A DNA stretch of 64,000 bases from Chitinophaga filiformis (GTDB lineage: Bacteria; Bacteroidota; Bacteroidia; Chitinophagales; Chitinophagaceae), in the NCBI RefSeq assembly GCF_900102545.1, contig NZ_FNBN01000002.1:1338264-1402263 (forward strand), given 5' to 3'. Below are positions 1 through 7,918 of this stretch, in pieces. The stretch's first letter is position 1. Every line of letters starts with the position of its first letter. The notes beneath the pieces are model-generated. The model was not told the DNA's origin, did not search any database, and saw nothing but the letters and a program-made list of their open reading frames with translations. A program made the position numbers and the translations under genes.

Positions 1-1060
1 CATAAGCAGTTGCATAAGCAGCTTCCCATGTAATTTTCACCCTGTTGATATCATAGTTGGCGCCCAGGTCAACATACAGCCATTCGTCGTCGGTGAATCC
101 GGAAGACCAGCGTGTAGCATAGTTACCGTCAGTAGCATTGGATGCCAGCAGGTTCTGTGTTGTATTTACTTCTGTTGAAGATACAGTTACCTGTTTGCCG
201 GAAGCCAGGTTCTGCGGAACAGGCGTACCGCCATTACAAACATTTCCCAATGTGCTGTAGATAGCATTGATATCACCATATTCAGTAGCGATATCCCAGA
301 TCATGATACCACCTGCGGTTGATTTCGCCAGGTTGGATTTCCTGATATGTTCAGCGGTATTATTATCTCCGCTGTAAAATGGTACACCGAGCATTCTTTT
401 GCTCTGTGGTACACCACGGGCAGTCCAGTAAGCGATAGAGCTGCTGGCTACGGCATCGTTACCATAACACATAATATTCACAAGGTCCAGCATAGATACG
501 TTGTCGTAATGGTCGCCGTTGTTGTTGGCATCTTCTGATACTGCCGCTGTAAATAACTTACCCATGCTATGGAACTTGTTTCCGAGCACAGTAGCCACGT
601 TATTCCATTTGGTCTTTGTAGTCGGATATTCCCAATCCAGGTCAATACCATCCAGGTTATACTTAGTGATCAGGTTAGCACAGGCATTTGCCAGGTTGTT
701 GATAGATGTGCTGTTGTTCGCGATAGTTTCAAACGGCGTGTTGTTCGGTGAAGAAGTAAGCCAGCCACCGATGGACAGTAACACCTTTACGTTAGCAGCA
801 TGTGCTCTGTTTACGAGATCAGTCAATACAGCCCCGTTGTCTACGCTGCCAATGTTACCATCATTACCAGGAATGGCAAACGCATAGCAAATATGAGTGT
901 ACTTACTATAATCAACCTTTGACGGGTTGTTAATATAAGCACTTCCTCCCGCCACCCAAGACGGATAATACCCTACTATATTATAGCATGATACCTGGGC
1001 ATAACTGGCTCCGGAAAGCATCAGGAGCCCCGCAAGAAATAATTGTTTAATTCTCTGCAT
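1..1060 (-). CDS. Secreted GH18 chitinase with C-terminal discoidin-like domain (partial)
   Basis: Read directly from the minus strand: an open frame starts at the ATG at 1060 and leaves the window at its 3' end, so the C-terminus is missing. Residues 1-21 form a signal peptide (MQRIKQLFLAGLLMLSGASYA). The GH18 hallmarks are present: the SIGGW strand near residues 96-100 and the DxxDxDxE motif as DGIDLDWE at 137-144, with Glu144 the expected acid/base. After the catalytic barrel (to about residue 275) comes a Pro-rich junction and an F5/8 type C-like segment (NLASGK...RWSS...WLYVDLG) typical of carbohydrate-binding modules. The family hydrolyses beta-1,4-linked GlcNAc polymers outside the cell. 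A type IX sorting tail may lie beyond the edge but cannot be seen. Confidence 0.92.
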   Translation of the reverse strand, partial: MQRIKQLFLAGLLMLSGASYAQVSCYNIVGYYPSWVAGGSAYINNPSKVDYSKYTHICYAFAIPGNDGNIGSVDNGAVLTDLVNRAHAANVKVLLSIGGWLTSSPNNTPFETIANNSTSINNLANACANLITKYNLDGIDLDWEYPTTKTKWNNVATVLGNKFHSMGKLFTAAVSEDANNNGDHYDNVSMLDLVNIMCYGNDAVASSSIAYWTARGVPQSKRMLGVPFYSGDNNTAEHIRKSNLAKSTAGGIMIWDIATEYGDINAIYSTLGNVCNGGTPVPQNLASGKQVTVSSTEVNTTQNLLASNATDGNYATRWSSGFTDDEWLYVDLGANYDINRVKITWEAAYATAY

Positions 1061-1541
1061 AATTGGATTTTTAATGATTATATGAAGGATAAAATCTTCA
1101 ATGAGGGAGCGATGCCATTGGCAAAACACTTGTAGTCATAATAAATTACATATCCGGACGGCACCGTGAAAAGATCAGGTGCTGTCAACAGCTAGACGTG
1201 ATTAAATGGCATCAGCTTAAATGTCCTGAGCTGCAAGCTACAGGCCTGTTGTAATGGAAATAATTATTTGCAAATTGTAATGGATTTTTAATTGGTTATT
1301 CTGATAGGTTTTTTGCCGGCCGATGAATATGTCTTTTAATAATATAAAGATATGTCGAATTCATATGTTCGCCAATAAGACAGCTATCTTTTTTTCAGGA
1401 ACAGGCTTGTAAATCTATGCTCATGGCCACATTAGATTGATAATTAATCTCATAGGGCTATACGTCTTTAATACACCACATTGTTTTCCTTTTTTATTCT
1501 ATCTTTCCGCTACCTATATCACCTCATTTAAAAACAACAAC
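1061..1541. other. 480-bp divergent intergenic region
   Basis: The region lies between the divergent chitinase and DUF2059 genes. It is AT-rich and has stop codons in all useful frames. An upstream in-frame extension of the DUF2059 frame (from 1437) is not protein-like and precedes a good signal peptide, so I treat it as untranslated. I see no RNA gene or repeat here. The only promoter candidate is the one listed at 1481-1507. Confidence 0.5.
1481..1507 (+). promoter_or_regulatory. Possible Bacteroidota-type promoter for the DUF2059 gene
   Basis: A TTG at 1481-1483 is followed after 16 bases by TATCTTTC at 1500-1507, a 7/8 match to the Bacteroidota -7 element TAnnTTTG. Transcription would begin near 1514, about 28 bases before the chosen ATG at 1542. 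Sequence match only. Confidence 0.3.
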
Positions 1542-1994
1542 ATGAAGAAAATTTTTGCTTTACTGATATGCCTGACCATTATTAACAATGCATTTTCCCA
1601 GACAACGCCCAAGGAAAAGAAAATAAAGGAAATGCTGGAACTGGTTGGCTCCGGTAAATTAGGCGTACAGGTGGCACAGCAAATGCTCAACAATTTCCAG
1701 GAGCGGTTCACCACTGTGCCGGCAGAATTCTGGGAAAAAATGAAAGCAAGCATTAACGCGGATGATCTGATCAACCTCACCATACCTGTTTATGCGAAGT
1801 ATTATACAGAAGAAGACCTGGACCAGATTGTCGCTTTCTACAAAACACCAGCTGGTCGTAAAGTGATAGCGGTAACGCCACAGATCGTACAGGAGTCCAT
1901 GAGCCTGGGCCGTGAGTGGGGACAAAAACTGGGCGAGAAGATCTTAAGTGAGATGAAGGCCAGCGGTTATGATCCAGAGAAAATAGAGAAGTAA
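1542..1994 (+). CDS. Secreted DUF2059 family protein
   Basis: This is a 150-residue protein starting at the ATG at 1542, chosen because it opens a clean signal peptide (MKKIFALLICLTIINNAFSQ). The mature part matches the DUF2059 pattern: a helical lead-in, then YAKYYTEEDLDQIVAFY and a TPAGRK turn, then a helix ending in GEKI. The family is exported or periplasmic and has no assigned reaction. The gene stands alone, followed by a strong terminator. The family call is fairly sure; the function is unknown. Confidence 0.85.
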   Translation: MKKIFALLICLTIINNAFSQTTPKEKKIKEMLELVGSGKLGVQVAQQMLNNFQERFTTVPAEFWEKMKASINADDLINLTIPVYAKYYTEEDLDQIVAFYKTPAGRKVIAVTPQIVQESMSLGREWGQKLGEKILSEMKASGYDPEKIEK

Positions 1995-2000
1995 TAAAAA

Positions 2001-2031
2001 AACAGTCCGCCGAAAAGCGGGCTGTTTTTTT
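2001..2031 (+). terminator. Rho-independent terminator of the DUF2059 gene
   Basis: The stem AACAGtCCGC / GCGGgCTGTT has a short loop (CGAAAA) and a run of seven T on the plus strand, six bases after the stop codon. Confidence 0.85.
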
Positions 2032-2048
2032 ATCTCCGGATAATACTG

Positions 2049-3281
2049 TTAAAAATTAGGATCGAAATTGAAGAAGATCGGGTTAGACAGGCCCACCATA
2101 TTTCCACTCAGCTTCATAGACTCCGGCACCTGCGGATAAGGCGTACCGGGGCCTTCCACCGTTACACGGTAATAAGTTCTGCCCAGGGTAGCCGGTGTAT
2201 CGGTAAACTCGGCAACCGGGTTTTTACCTGTTACTTTTAAGGTATCGAATTTATTACCATTCTTCACGACATTGATCGTATAGGTCTCTCCCGGAACGGT
2301 ATTTCCAGTCAGCTGTACACGGAATTTAACAGGCTTACCGGACGGTTTTGTATTATCTCCCATCATCATATCCATTTTACCATCCTGGTCAAGGTCTGCA
2401 TAGAATTCAACGCGGGGAGCATACGGATTTGCGCTCACAGATACCCTGCCGTTTGTCAATGCATCCACAACCGCCTGGGGTGTTCTCGCAGTAGCATATA
2501 CCCAGGTGGTAGGTGTACCTACATAGTTGGCCGTTGCCTGCACGCTGTTCTTTGTTGCTTTATCGGGTGTATCAGGCGTACCATGGTGGGCATCACTTCC
2601 TCCCCTGCCGGTCAGTTTACGGCCGGAAGAAAGCATATCATCCCATATCATCATAGCGTTGTCATTTTTAGACCAGACTGCGGAGTTCCATACTTCTATA
2701 GACTCGATCATATCATAGGAATATCCGAAATGATCTTTACCACTGGGATGATTGGCTGACAGGTGAATGCCTAATTCCTTCTTTACGGCGCCTATTACGA
2801 TGTCGCGCTGGTCACGGACGTCATACAGGCGCTGATGATCGTATGGTTTAGCTGAGAATACGTTGCCATGTCCGCGAGTGGTGGTCCACTCTGCACCATA
2901 CAGCAGCAATACTGAATCTGATTTGAATTCAGGATCTGCCCATGTATTATGTGCAACGTCTCCATCCACGTGATTATCGTGGTCTGTTATACAGATATAA
3001 TCAACACCAGCCGCTTTAGAAAAGGCGATGATCTTTGCAATAGGATTATTGGAAGATTCCTTACTATGCCGGGAATGCAGGTGCAGATCCCCTTTTAACC
3101 ACACACCACCTTTGAGGCTGGCTACAGGCGGTATGTTATTAAGCTCCATGGGCGCCCATGGACTGGTATGCGTTGACTGCGCCAGCGCAGCATTAGTGAA
3201 ACCACTGGCCATTGCCACCAGCAACCCGGTACAGGCAACGTGCTTCAGCAACATTCCTTTTCTGTCAATCGTGAACATCAT
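2049..3281 (-). CDS. Secreted PHP-domain metallohydrolase (CehA/McbA-like)
   Basis: A protein of about 410 residues. The frame extends upstream to a TTG at 3308, but ATG at 3281 (or 3278, 3251) fits better. With any of these the N-terminus is a signal peptide ending near ALAQ. Metal-binding PHP motifs follow: KGDLHLHSRHS (His67 and His69 from the chosen start), ICITDHDNH (99-104), GAEW and HGN, then SANHPSG. PHP proteins of this type are metal-dependent phosphoesterase or hydrolase domains, often with a beta-rich C-terminal extension, as here (residues about 290-410). The gene is a single transcription unit on the minus strand. The substrate is unknown. Confidence 0.82.
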   Translation of the reverse strand: MMFTIDRKGMLLKHVACTGLLVAMASGFTNAALAQSTHTSPWAPMELNNIPPVASLKGGVWLKGDLHLHSRHSKESSNNPIAKIIAFSKAAGVDYICITDHDNHVDGDVAHNTWADPEFKSDSVLLLYGAEWTTTRGHGNVFSAKPYDHQRLYDVRDQRDIVIGAVKKELGIHLSANHPSGKDHFGYSYDMIESIEVWNSAVWSKNDNAMMIWDDMLSSGRKLTGRGGSDAHHGTPDTPDKATKNSVQATANYVGTPTTWVYATARTPQAVVDALTNGRVSVSANPYAPRVEFYADLDQDGKMDMMMGDNTKPSGKPVKFRVQLTGNTVPGETYTINVVKNGNKFDTLKVTGKNPVAEFTDTPATLGRTYYRVTVEGPGTPYPQVPESMKLSGNMVGLSNPIFFNFDPNF

Positions 3282-3485
3282 ATTAAAATTATTATGGTAT
3301 GCATTCAAAGCTTAGTCGCATATAGGAAGAAGAACTGACAATCGCGCCGCAAAGGTATATATCCGCGAAAGCCGCGGGTGTTAAATTTAAATCAAGAGAT
3401 CATTAAATATGATGGCCGGTTTGGTGATTTAACGGCGCATTAGAGGCGTTAACAGTAAATAACAGTCCAGCAAAAGGGTCTGGCA

Positions 3486-3493
3486 TAGTTTTG
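3486..3493 (+). promoter_or_regulatory. Candidate -7 element (TAGTTTTG) for the small lipoprotein gene
   Basis: This is an exact match to TAnnTTTG, 81 bases before the ATG at 3574. No convincing -33 TTTG is seen at the expected distance. Confidence 0.3.
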
Positions 3494-3573
3494 TCATTAT
3501 TATAGCTGAAAAGAAGTTTAAACGGACTGCAGACGCTTAACTCAACATTCATCACGCTAATAAACTTCACAAC

Positions 3574-3714
3574 ATGAAAGCTTTGAAATATTTCGCTATC
3601 ACAGCCATACTTATTTCCGGATTAAGCAGCTGCCTGGTTGTCCGCGACAGACCGGGATACTATCATCCCCGTCCTCACTACCATCATCATGGATACGGAC
3701 ATTACAGATATTAA
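3574..3714 (+). CDS. 46-residue His/Tyr-rich lipoprotein
   Basis: A short gene found by reading the plus strand: ATG at 3574, TAA at 3712-3714. The first part (MKALKYFAITAILISGLSSC) is a signal peptide with lipobox LSSC, so Cys20 should be lipidated. The mature peptide is only about 27 residues and is rich in His, Tyr, Pro and Gly, with His residues in clusters. Such peptides can bind metal ions or sit in the outer-membrane/periplasm interface, but no function is known to me. It has its own candidate -7 element and an unusually long palindromic terminator that contains its stop codon, which supports it as a real, separately transcribed gene. Confidence 0.7.
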   Translation: MKALKYFAITAILISGLSSCLVVRDRPGYYHPRPHYHHHGYGHYRY

Positions 3715-3757
3715 CAAAAAGCCCCTCGGTCAGAGGGGCTTTTTGTTAATATCTGTA
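3703..3757. terminator. Bidirectional terminator with 25-bp perfect inverted repeat
   Basis: The left arm 3703-3727 and right arm 3733-3757 are perfect reverse complements across a 5-base loop (GGTCA). The core GCCCCTC/GAGGGGC is flanked by A5 and T5, so it can terminate in both directions. It sits between the lipoprotein gene (+) and the SDR gene (-). The left arm includes the last codons and stop of the lipoprotein gene. Confidence 0.9.
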
Positions 3758-3762
3758 TGATG

Positions 3763-4503
3763 TCAGGAAACAGAGAGTCCGCCGTCAACAGGTAATATCA
3801 CTCCTGTCACCCACGTAGAATCAGCTGTTATCAGCATAGCAACATGTGCGACGATATCTGCCACATCGCCTCTTCTCTGTAAAGGAATGGAGGTCCTTTC
3901 ACTTTCGTGAATGGCCTGAATGATTTCCAGTGGTAGTCCTGCGTTAGCCAGCACTGGTGTATTTGTAGGACCCGGCGCCACTGCATTTACACGGATCCCC
4001 AGTGGAGCCAGCTCCAGAGCCCAGGTTTTTGTCAGCATATTAATACCTGCTTTCGCTGCCGCATAAGCGCTGATCTCCGGATATACCTTAATACCATGAC
4101 TGCTGCTGATATTGATAACATGCCCTTTGGTAGCAGCCAGGAAATCAATACAAGCGGAAGTGAGCAGTGTGGGTGCAATCACATGCGTCCGGTACATCGC
4201 CGTCATCGACCCGCTATTTATATCTTTCAGCGGCGTCAGTTCCACATGACCCGCATTATTGATAAGGGCGTCCAGTTTTCCGGCCCAGTTCAGGCGGATA
4301 AACTGCACCAGTTTCTGTTCATCACCTTCTACCTGCGTATCATATTCCAATGCAGTCAGTCCCGGCAGCTCATTTGCTAAAGCAGCCAGTTTCTCTTTAT
4401 TTCGTCCCGTTACTAAAACCTGCCATCCTAAGGAATAAAAATGCCGCGCTATTCCTTCTCCAATACCGGAAGTTCCCCCGGTAATCAAAATGTTCCTATT
4501 CAT
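3763..4503 (-). CDS. SDR-family NAD(P)-dependent oxidoreductase
   Basis: A 246-residue protein from the ATG at 4503; the frame continues to a TTG at 4524, but the Rossmann strand starts only three residues after this ATG. It has the glycine motif TGGTSGIG at residues 8-15, LINNAGH for adenine-ring stabilisation, and the YAAAK catalytic Tyr/Lys pair preceded by the ISSS serine. The C-terminal GVILPVDGG is typical of classical SDRs. Length and layout are standard. It is divergent from an HxlR regulator, a pairing common for redox enzymes under HxlR control. The substrate cannot be read from the sequence. Confidence 0.88.
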   Translation of the reverse strand: MNRNILITGGTSGIGEGIARHFYSLGWQVLVTGRNKEKLAALANELPGLTALEYDTQVEGDEQKLVQFIRLNWAGKLDALINNAGHVELTPLKDINSGSMTAMYRTHVIAPTLLTSACIDFLAATKGHVINISSSHGIKVYPEISAYAAAKAGINMLTKTWALELAPLGIRVNAVAPGPTNTPVLANAGLPLEIIQAIHESERTSIPLQRRGDVADIVAHVAMLITADSTWVTGVILPVDGGLSVS

Positions 4504-4511
4504 AAACTCAC

Positions 4512-4519
4512 TAATTTTG
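4512..4519 (+). promoter_or_regulatory. Candidate -7 element (TAATTTTG) for the HxlR gene
   Basis: This is an exact TAnnTTTG match just upstream of the SDR start codon and reading towards the HxlR gene, giving a leader of about 100 bases. If used, HxlR binding here could affect both divergent genes. No clear -33 box. Confidence 0.3.
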
Positions 4520-4627
4520 CGCAAAGGAACGTATCAATCCCGTTTCTATAAAGAGCTTACATCAGGGTAAGTGAGTGGGATCAGGGTTGGTTTTGCCTGC
4601 TTACAGGCTTTTTTAAAAACCGATTTT

Positions 4628-5011
4628 ATGGCTTATAACAGAAAAATGACATTAGACTGTAGCACAAACCCCAATGCGGATTGTGCACTGGAAGCTGCAT
4701 TGTCTATAATAGGCGGAAAATGGAAGCTGAAGATCTACAAGGCGCTAAGGAATGGTGGCAATATCAGGTTCTCAATTATACACAAATCATTGCAGGATAT
4801 ATCTGAAAAAACACTGGCTGCACAACTGCGGGAACTGGAAAACGATGGTATCGTTACCAGGACCAGTTATCCCGAGATACCGCCCCGTGTAGAGTATACA
4901 CTGACGGAACTGGGTACACAGCTTGAGCCGGTATTCGAATCATTGAATAACTGGGGAAAAGCATATGTGGGCAAGCGTTTTGCCGTGGAGGCAAATGAAG
5001 GATTTGAGTAA
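4628..5011 (+). CDS. HxlR-family transcriptional regulator
   Basis: A 127-residue winged-helix protein. ATG at 4628 is preferred over an upstream GTG at 4571 because the conserved region begins soon after it; a second ATG at 4646 is also possible. HxlR hallmarks are visible: CALEAALSIIGGKWKLKIY, the recognition segment RFSIIHKSLQDISEKTLAAQ, and the wing EIPPRVEYTLTELG. The N-terminus has two Cys residues (CSTNPNADC), a placement seen in redox- or aldehyde-sensing HxlR proteins, although that role here is inference. The adjacent divergent SDR is the likely target. Confidence 0.9.
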   Translation: MAYNRKMTLDCSTNPNADCALEAALSIIGGKWKLKIYKALRNGGNIRFSIIHKSLQDISEKTLAAQLRELENDGIVTRTSYPEIPPRVEYTLTELGTQLEPVFESLNNWGKAYVGKRFAVEANEGFE

Positions 5012-5027
5012 GGAGAATACCAGCAGA

Positions 5028-6104
5028 TCACTCGTGGTACCGCTGATGTAACTGTCTGAATAGTTCCTCCATCTTTTCATTATTCCTGGCGCTGGCAGGA
5101 TGAGCTTTGATATCCTGTTGTACATAGCGGATACGGTTATCAGTCAGCGGGTGCGTACTGATAAACTCCGGGACCTTCATCAGGTGGTCCAGTTTCTTTA
5201 ATTCCTGCATCAGCTTCACCATACCCTGCTGATCTATCTGGTTACGGCGCATCGTTTCAAGACCAGTGATATCTGCCTGTTCCTCATACTTACGGGAATA
5301 GGTAAGGCTGTAAACAGCGCTTGCGTTCGAATATAAAGCACCGGCTATACCGCCTACGTCGCTGATCAGTACTGATACCAGCAGACTTGTGCTCATATCA
5401 CGGCATAATTTACGAACAGAGTGACGGCGGGTAACATGCGCTACTTCATGGGATAACAATGCCGCCAGCTCCTCCTTCGTATGTAGCTTCTTCAATAAGC
5501 CGGTATATACCATCACATATCCTCCGGGAAGCGCATAGGCATTCTCTATCCCACTGGGCACTACTGTAAATACAAGAGAATCGGGCGTATCCCACTTCAT
5601 TTGTGCGGCAAACTTTGTCAGCAGTGCACTACCTGCCGTGTCGATCTTCTCCTGCATACTATTGCGGGCAGCAATACCAATCTCTTTATCGAAAGAGCGG
5701 GGTAGCTGATCCACCACCTTGTCGGCCACCCAGGGCAGAATAAAGAAATGAACCGAAAGCAGGATACCGATGAGTATGAGTAGGGCAATAACGCCTACTC
5801 TGTAACCACCACGCAGTGCCAGCTCTTGTAAACCGGCACCGCGCGTGTGTTTATAATTTTTAAGGAACGCTTTTACAAAAACCGGGTCATTTACCTCCAG
5901 GGTACCAGCCTGTTCACCTGTATAGTTAATACGGATAAAATTGCGGTCGCTTACCTGTATGGAGATCTCGCTAAAGAGCCATTGCAGCTTCTGGGGAGGC
6001 ATGCCCTCCCGGGTATAATCCAGTAACAGACTTTCGGAGAAAACCTGTACACTGACAGGAATGGCCTTTGCTACCTGGTGATTGTAATACTGTCCCTTAT
6101 ACAT
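5028..6104 (-). CDS. Membrane-anchored M48-family metalloprotease
   Basis: A 358-residue protein. Residues 1-100 are a beta-rich N-terminal domain, and one membrane segment spans about 102-123. The M48 catalytic domain follows, with HEVAH at 219-223 and the third zinc ligand probably Glu275 within RKYEEQADITGLE. The STHPLTDNRI motif near 316-325 is the usual M48 C-terminal signature. The family performs zinc-dependent proteolysis at membranes, often in quality control. It lies nine bases downstream of the DUF898 gene in the same direction, a pairing known from other bacteria, so the two are probably co-transcribed and work together. Confidence 0.9.
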   Translation of the reverse strand: MYKGQYYNHQVAKAIPVSVQVFSESLLLDYTREGMPPQKLQWLFSEISIQVSDRNFIRINYTGEQAGTLEVNDPVFVKAFLKNYKHTRGAGLQELALRGGYRVGVIALLILIGILLSVHFFILPWVADKVVDQLPRSFDKEIGIAARNSMQEKIDTAGSALLTKFAAQMKWDTPDSLVFTVVPSGIENAYALPGGYVMVYTGLLKKLHTKEELAALLSHEVAHVTRRHSVRKLCRDMSTSLLVSVLISDVGGIAGALYSNASAVYSLTYSRKYEEQADITGLETMRRNQIDQQGMVKLMQELKKLDHLMKVPEFISTHPLTDNRIRYVQQDIKAHPASARNNEKMEELFRQLHQRYHE

Positions 6105-6112
6105 ATTTCCAA

Positions 6113-7081
6113 TTAGATAATACTCAGATCAAACATATCCACGAGATCCTCGCCTGTTGCATTTCTGTATTCTTCTTCTGTCTGAGCGAGTTCTGACAGC
6201 TCGATATCTCCTACTATTTCAACATTTGATAACAGGAATTCTATTGTACGTGTCTGCACCCATGCAAAAGCGATACCGAATGTAAACATAAGGAGGATAA
6301 AATTCACAATCATCAGTCCGGCGAAATTACTACCGGAAGCGGTAGAGCGGAAGGTGAAAGTTTTGTCATCCTGAACCAGACGCAGGTTATCAACATAATA
6401 ACGGAAGATGTCAGCCTGCCACCAGAAAGAATAGATTCCCAATGTAACAAGAGACAGGAAATACCCTTTCAGGTTCATGATGAAGAAGTCGCCGCCATTA
6501 CCATTATAACGGAATTCGCCACTGCCAAAGCGGATATTACTCAGCAGGTAATTACGGATGTTGATAGCTGCCCAGGCACCGTAAAGCCCCAGGGTAACGA
6601 TCGTCAGGCCTATCTCCTTCAGGAACAGCTTCATAAATGTCTTTCTGTCACCACGGTAACCGAAACGGATACCTCTCCAGGATGTTCTGGACCAGTGGTA
6701 ACGGTTTGCACCGTGGATAGCTGCCGGCACGACGAAGGCCAGGAATGCCAGGTAAAACAGGATTCCCACGAAAGGCACTTTAAAGTAGGCAGAGACTTTC
6801 ACGAGAATGATCACTGCAACGAAAAGCCCCATAGCTTTCAGAAATCCTTTGAACATTTCTTTACCCGTACCATTCCAGGCAAGACGGGAGCCATCCAGCT
6901 CAGTGGATGAGTAGAGATATTGCAATTTCTTCGCTTTTGCCCAGGGATAATACAGGCCGAGTGTGATAGTTGTCAGCAGCCAGTTTAAAATCAGAATGCC
7001 AAAATAAGTACCTCCGTCACCGTGAAATGTCAATGCGGGGTTTTTAATTACAGAGCCCGATGGGCTGTACTGTTGTTCCAT
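6113..7081 (-). CDS. DUF898 (YjgN-like) integral membrane protein
   Basis: A 322-residue protein from the ATG at 7081 (MEQQYSP). The frame is open further upstream, but that part is AT-rich, looks untranslated and carries a -7-like element. The protein contains three repeats of the DUF898 unit, each a beta-rich F-x-G-x-G/Y-x-G segment next to a membrane hairpin with repeated LGLYYPWA / LGLYGAWA / LGIYSFWW motifs. It has about six or more membrane segments. Function is not established. It is encoded directly upstream of the M48 protease. Confidence 0.85.
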   Translation of the reverse strand: MEQQYSPSGSVIKNPALTFHGDGGTYFGILILNWLLTTITLGLYYPWAKAKKLQYLYSSTELDGSRLAWNGTGKEMFKGFLKAMGLFVAVIILVKVSAYFKVPFVGILFYLAFLAFVVPAAIHGANRYHWSRTSWRGIRFGYRGDRKTFMKLFLKEIGLTIVTLGLYGAWAAINIRNYLLSNIRFGSGEFRYNGNGGDFFIMNLKGYFLSLVTLGIYSFWWQADIFRYYVDNLRLVQDDKTFTFRSTASGSNFAGLMIVNFILLMFTFGIAFAWVQTRTIEFLLSNVEIVGDIELSELAQTEEEYRNATGEDLVDMFDLSII

Positions 7082-7122
7082 GTTTAGGGGATTTAGGTAT
7101 ATAGGTTTATAATTAATAACAA

Positions 7123-7130
7123 CAAATATA
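7123..7130 (-). promoter_or_regulatory. Candidate -7 element (TATATTTG) for the DUF898-M48 unit
   Basis: This is an exact TAnnTTTG match on the minus strand, giving a leader of about 35 bases before the ATG at 7081. The -33 element is poor. Confidence 0.35.
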
Positions 7131-7231
7131 TTAAATACTTTTATATTAATCTTAACATAGTGCCCAAAACAACAAAACACCTTTTCGGTTGTTTTTGAAG
7201 CAGTTATGACAAAATCTATTAACTTCATTAC

Positions 7232-7909
7232 ATGAAACCATCCTTGTTAATACTCCATGGCGCCATTGGCGCATCCCGTCAGTTAAGAGCAATCGCAACG
7301 CAACTGTCAACACGGTACGAAGTACATCTCTTTGATTTTCCTGGTCATGGCGGGAAGGAACTGCCTGCAGGGCCATTTTCCATTAAACTCTTTGCAGAAG
7401 CTGCACTGGAGTATATACAGGCGCATCGCCTTCAGCAGCCGACCATCTTTGGCTATAGTATGGGAGGTTATGTGGCCATGTACCTGGCGAAACATCATCC
7501 CCAACTGATAGCCAGGATCATAACCCTGGGCACCAAATTTCACTGGGATGAGGCTACAGCCGCCAGAGAGATCAAAATGCTGGACACAGCTGCAATAAGT
7601 GCAAAAGTACCCGATTTTGCGGCTATACTGGCCGATATGCATGCCCCGAACGACTGGAAAGAGGTACTGCAACGTACTGCAGATATGCTAACGGAAATGG
7701 GTAAGGACAATCCGCTGAAACCTGATGATTATAAAAACATACAGACTTCCTCTCTTATTATGCTGGGCGACAGGGATAAAATGGTCTCCTTCGAAGAAAC
7801 GCTCGCTACCTATAAAGCCCTGCCCGATGCGAAGATGGCTGTATTGCCTGGTACCCCGCACCCGGTGGATAAAGTAGCGCCCTCATTACTGGCCTTTTTC
7901 CTCAGTTAA
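7232..7909 (+). CDS. Alpha/beta hydrolase
   Basis: A 225-residue single-domain hydrolase. It has an HGAIG oxyanion-hole loop at 9-13, the nucleophile elbow GYSMGG at 74-79 (Ser76), an acidic residue in MLGDRDKMV, and the catalytic His in PGTPHPVDK near the C-terminus. There is no signal peptide, so it is cytoplasmic. It is divergent from the DUF898-M48 unit and ends nine bases from the convergent phosphoesterase gene. The substrate is unknown; the fold resembles esterase and BioH/MenH-like enzymes. Confidence 0.88.
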   Translation: MKPSLLILHGAIGASRQLRAIATQLSTRYEVHLFDFPGHGGKELPAGPFSIKLFAEAALEYIQAHRLQQPTIFGYSMGGYVAMYLAKHHPQLIARIITLGTKFHWDEATAAREIKMLDTAAISAKVPDFAAILADMHAPNDWKEVLQRTADMLTEMGKDNPLKPDDYKNIQTSSLIMLGDRDKMVSFEETLATYKALPDAKMAVLPGTPHPVDKVAPSLLAFFLS

Positions 7910-7918
7910 ACCACTATT

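Noticed and set aside
1437..1541. Upstream extension of the DUF2059 protein
   Set aside because: The extension would bury the signal peptide and has no conserved character. ATG at 1542 is preferred.
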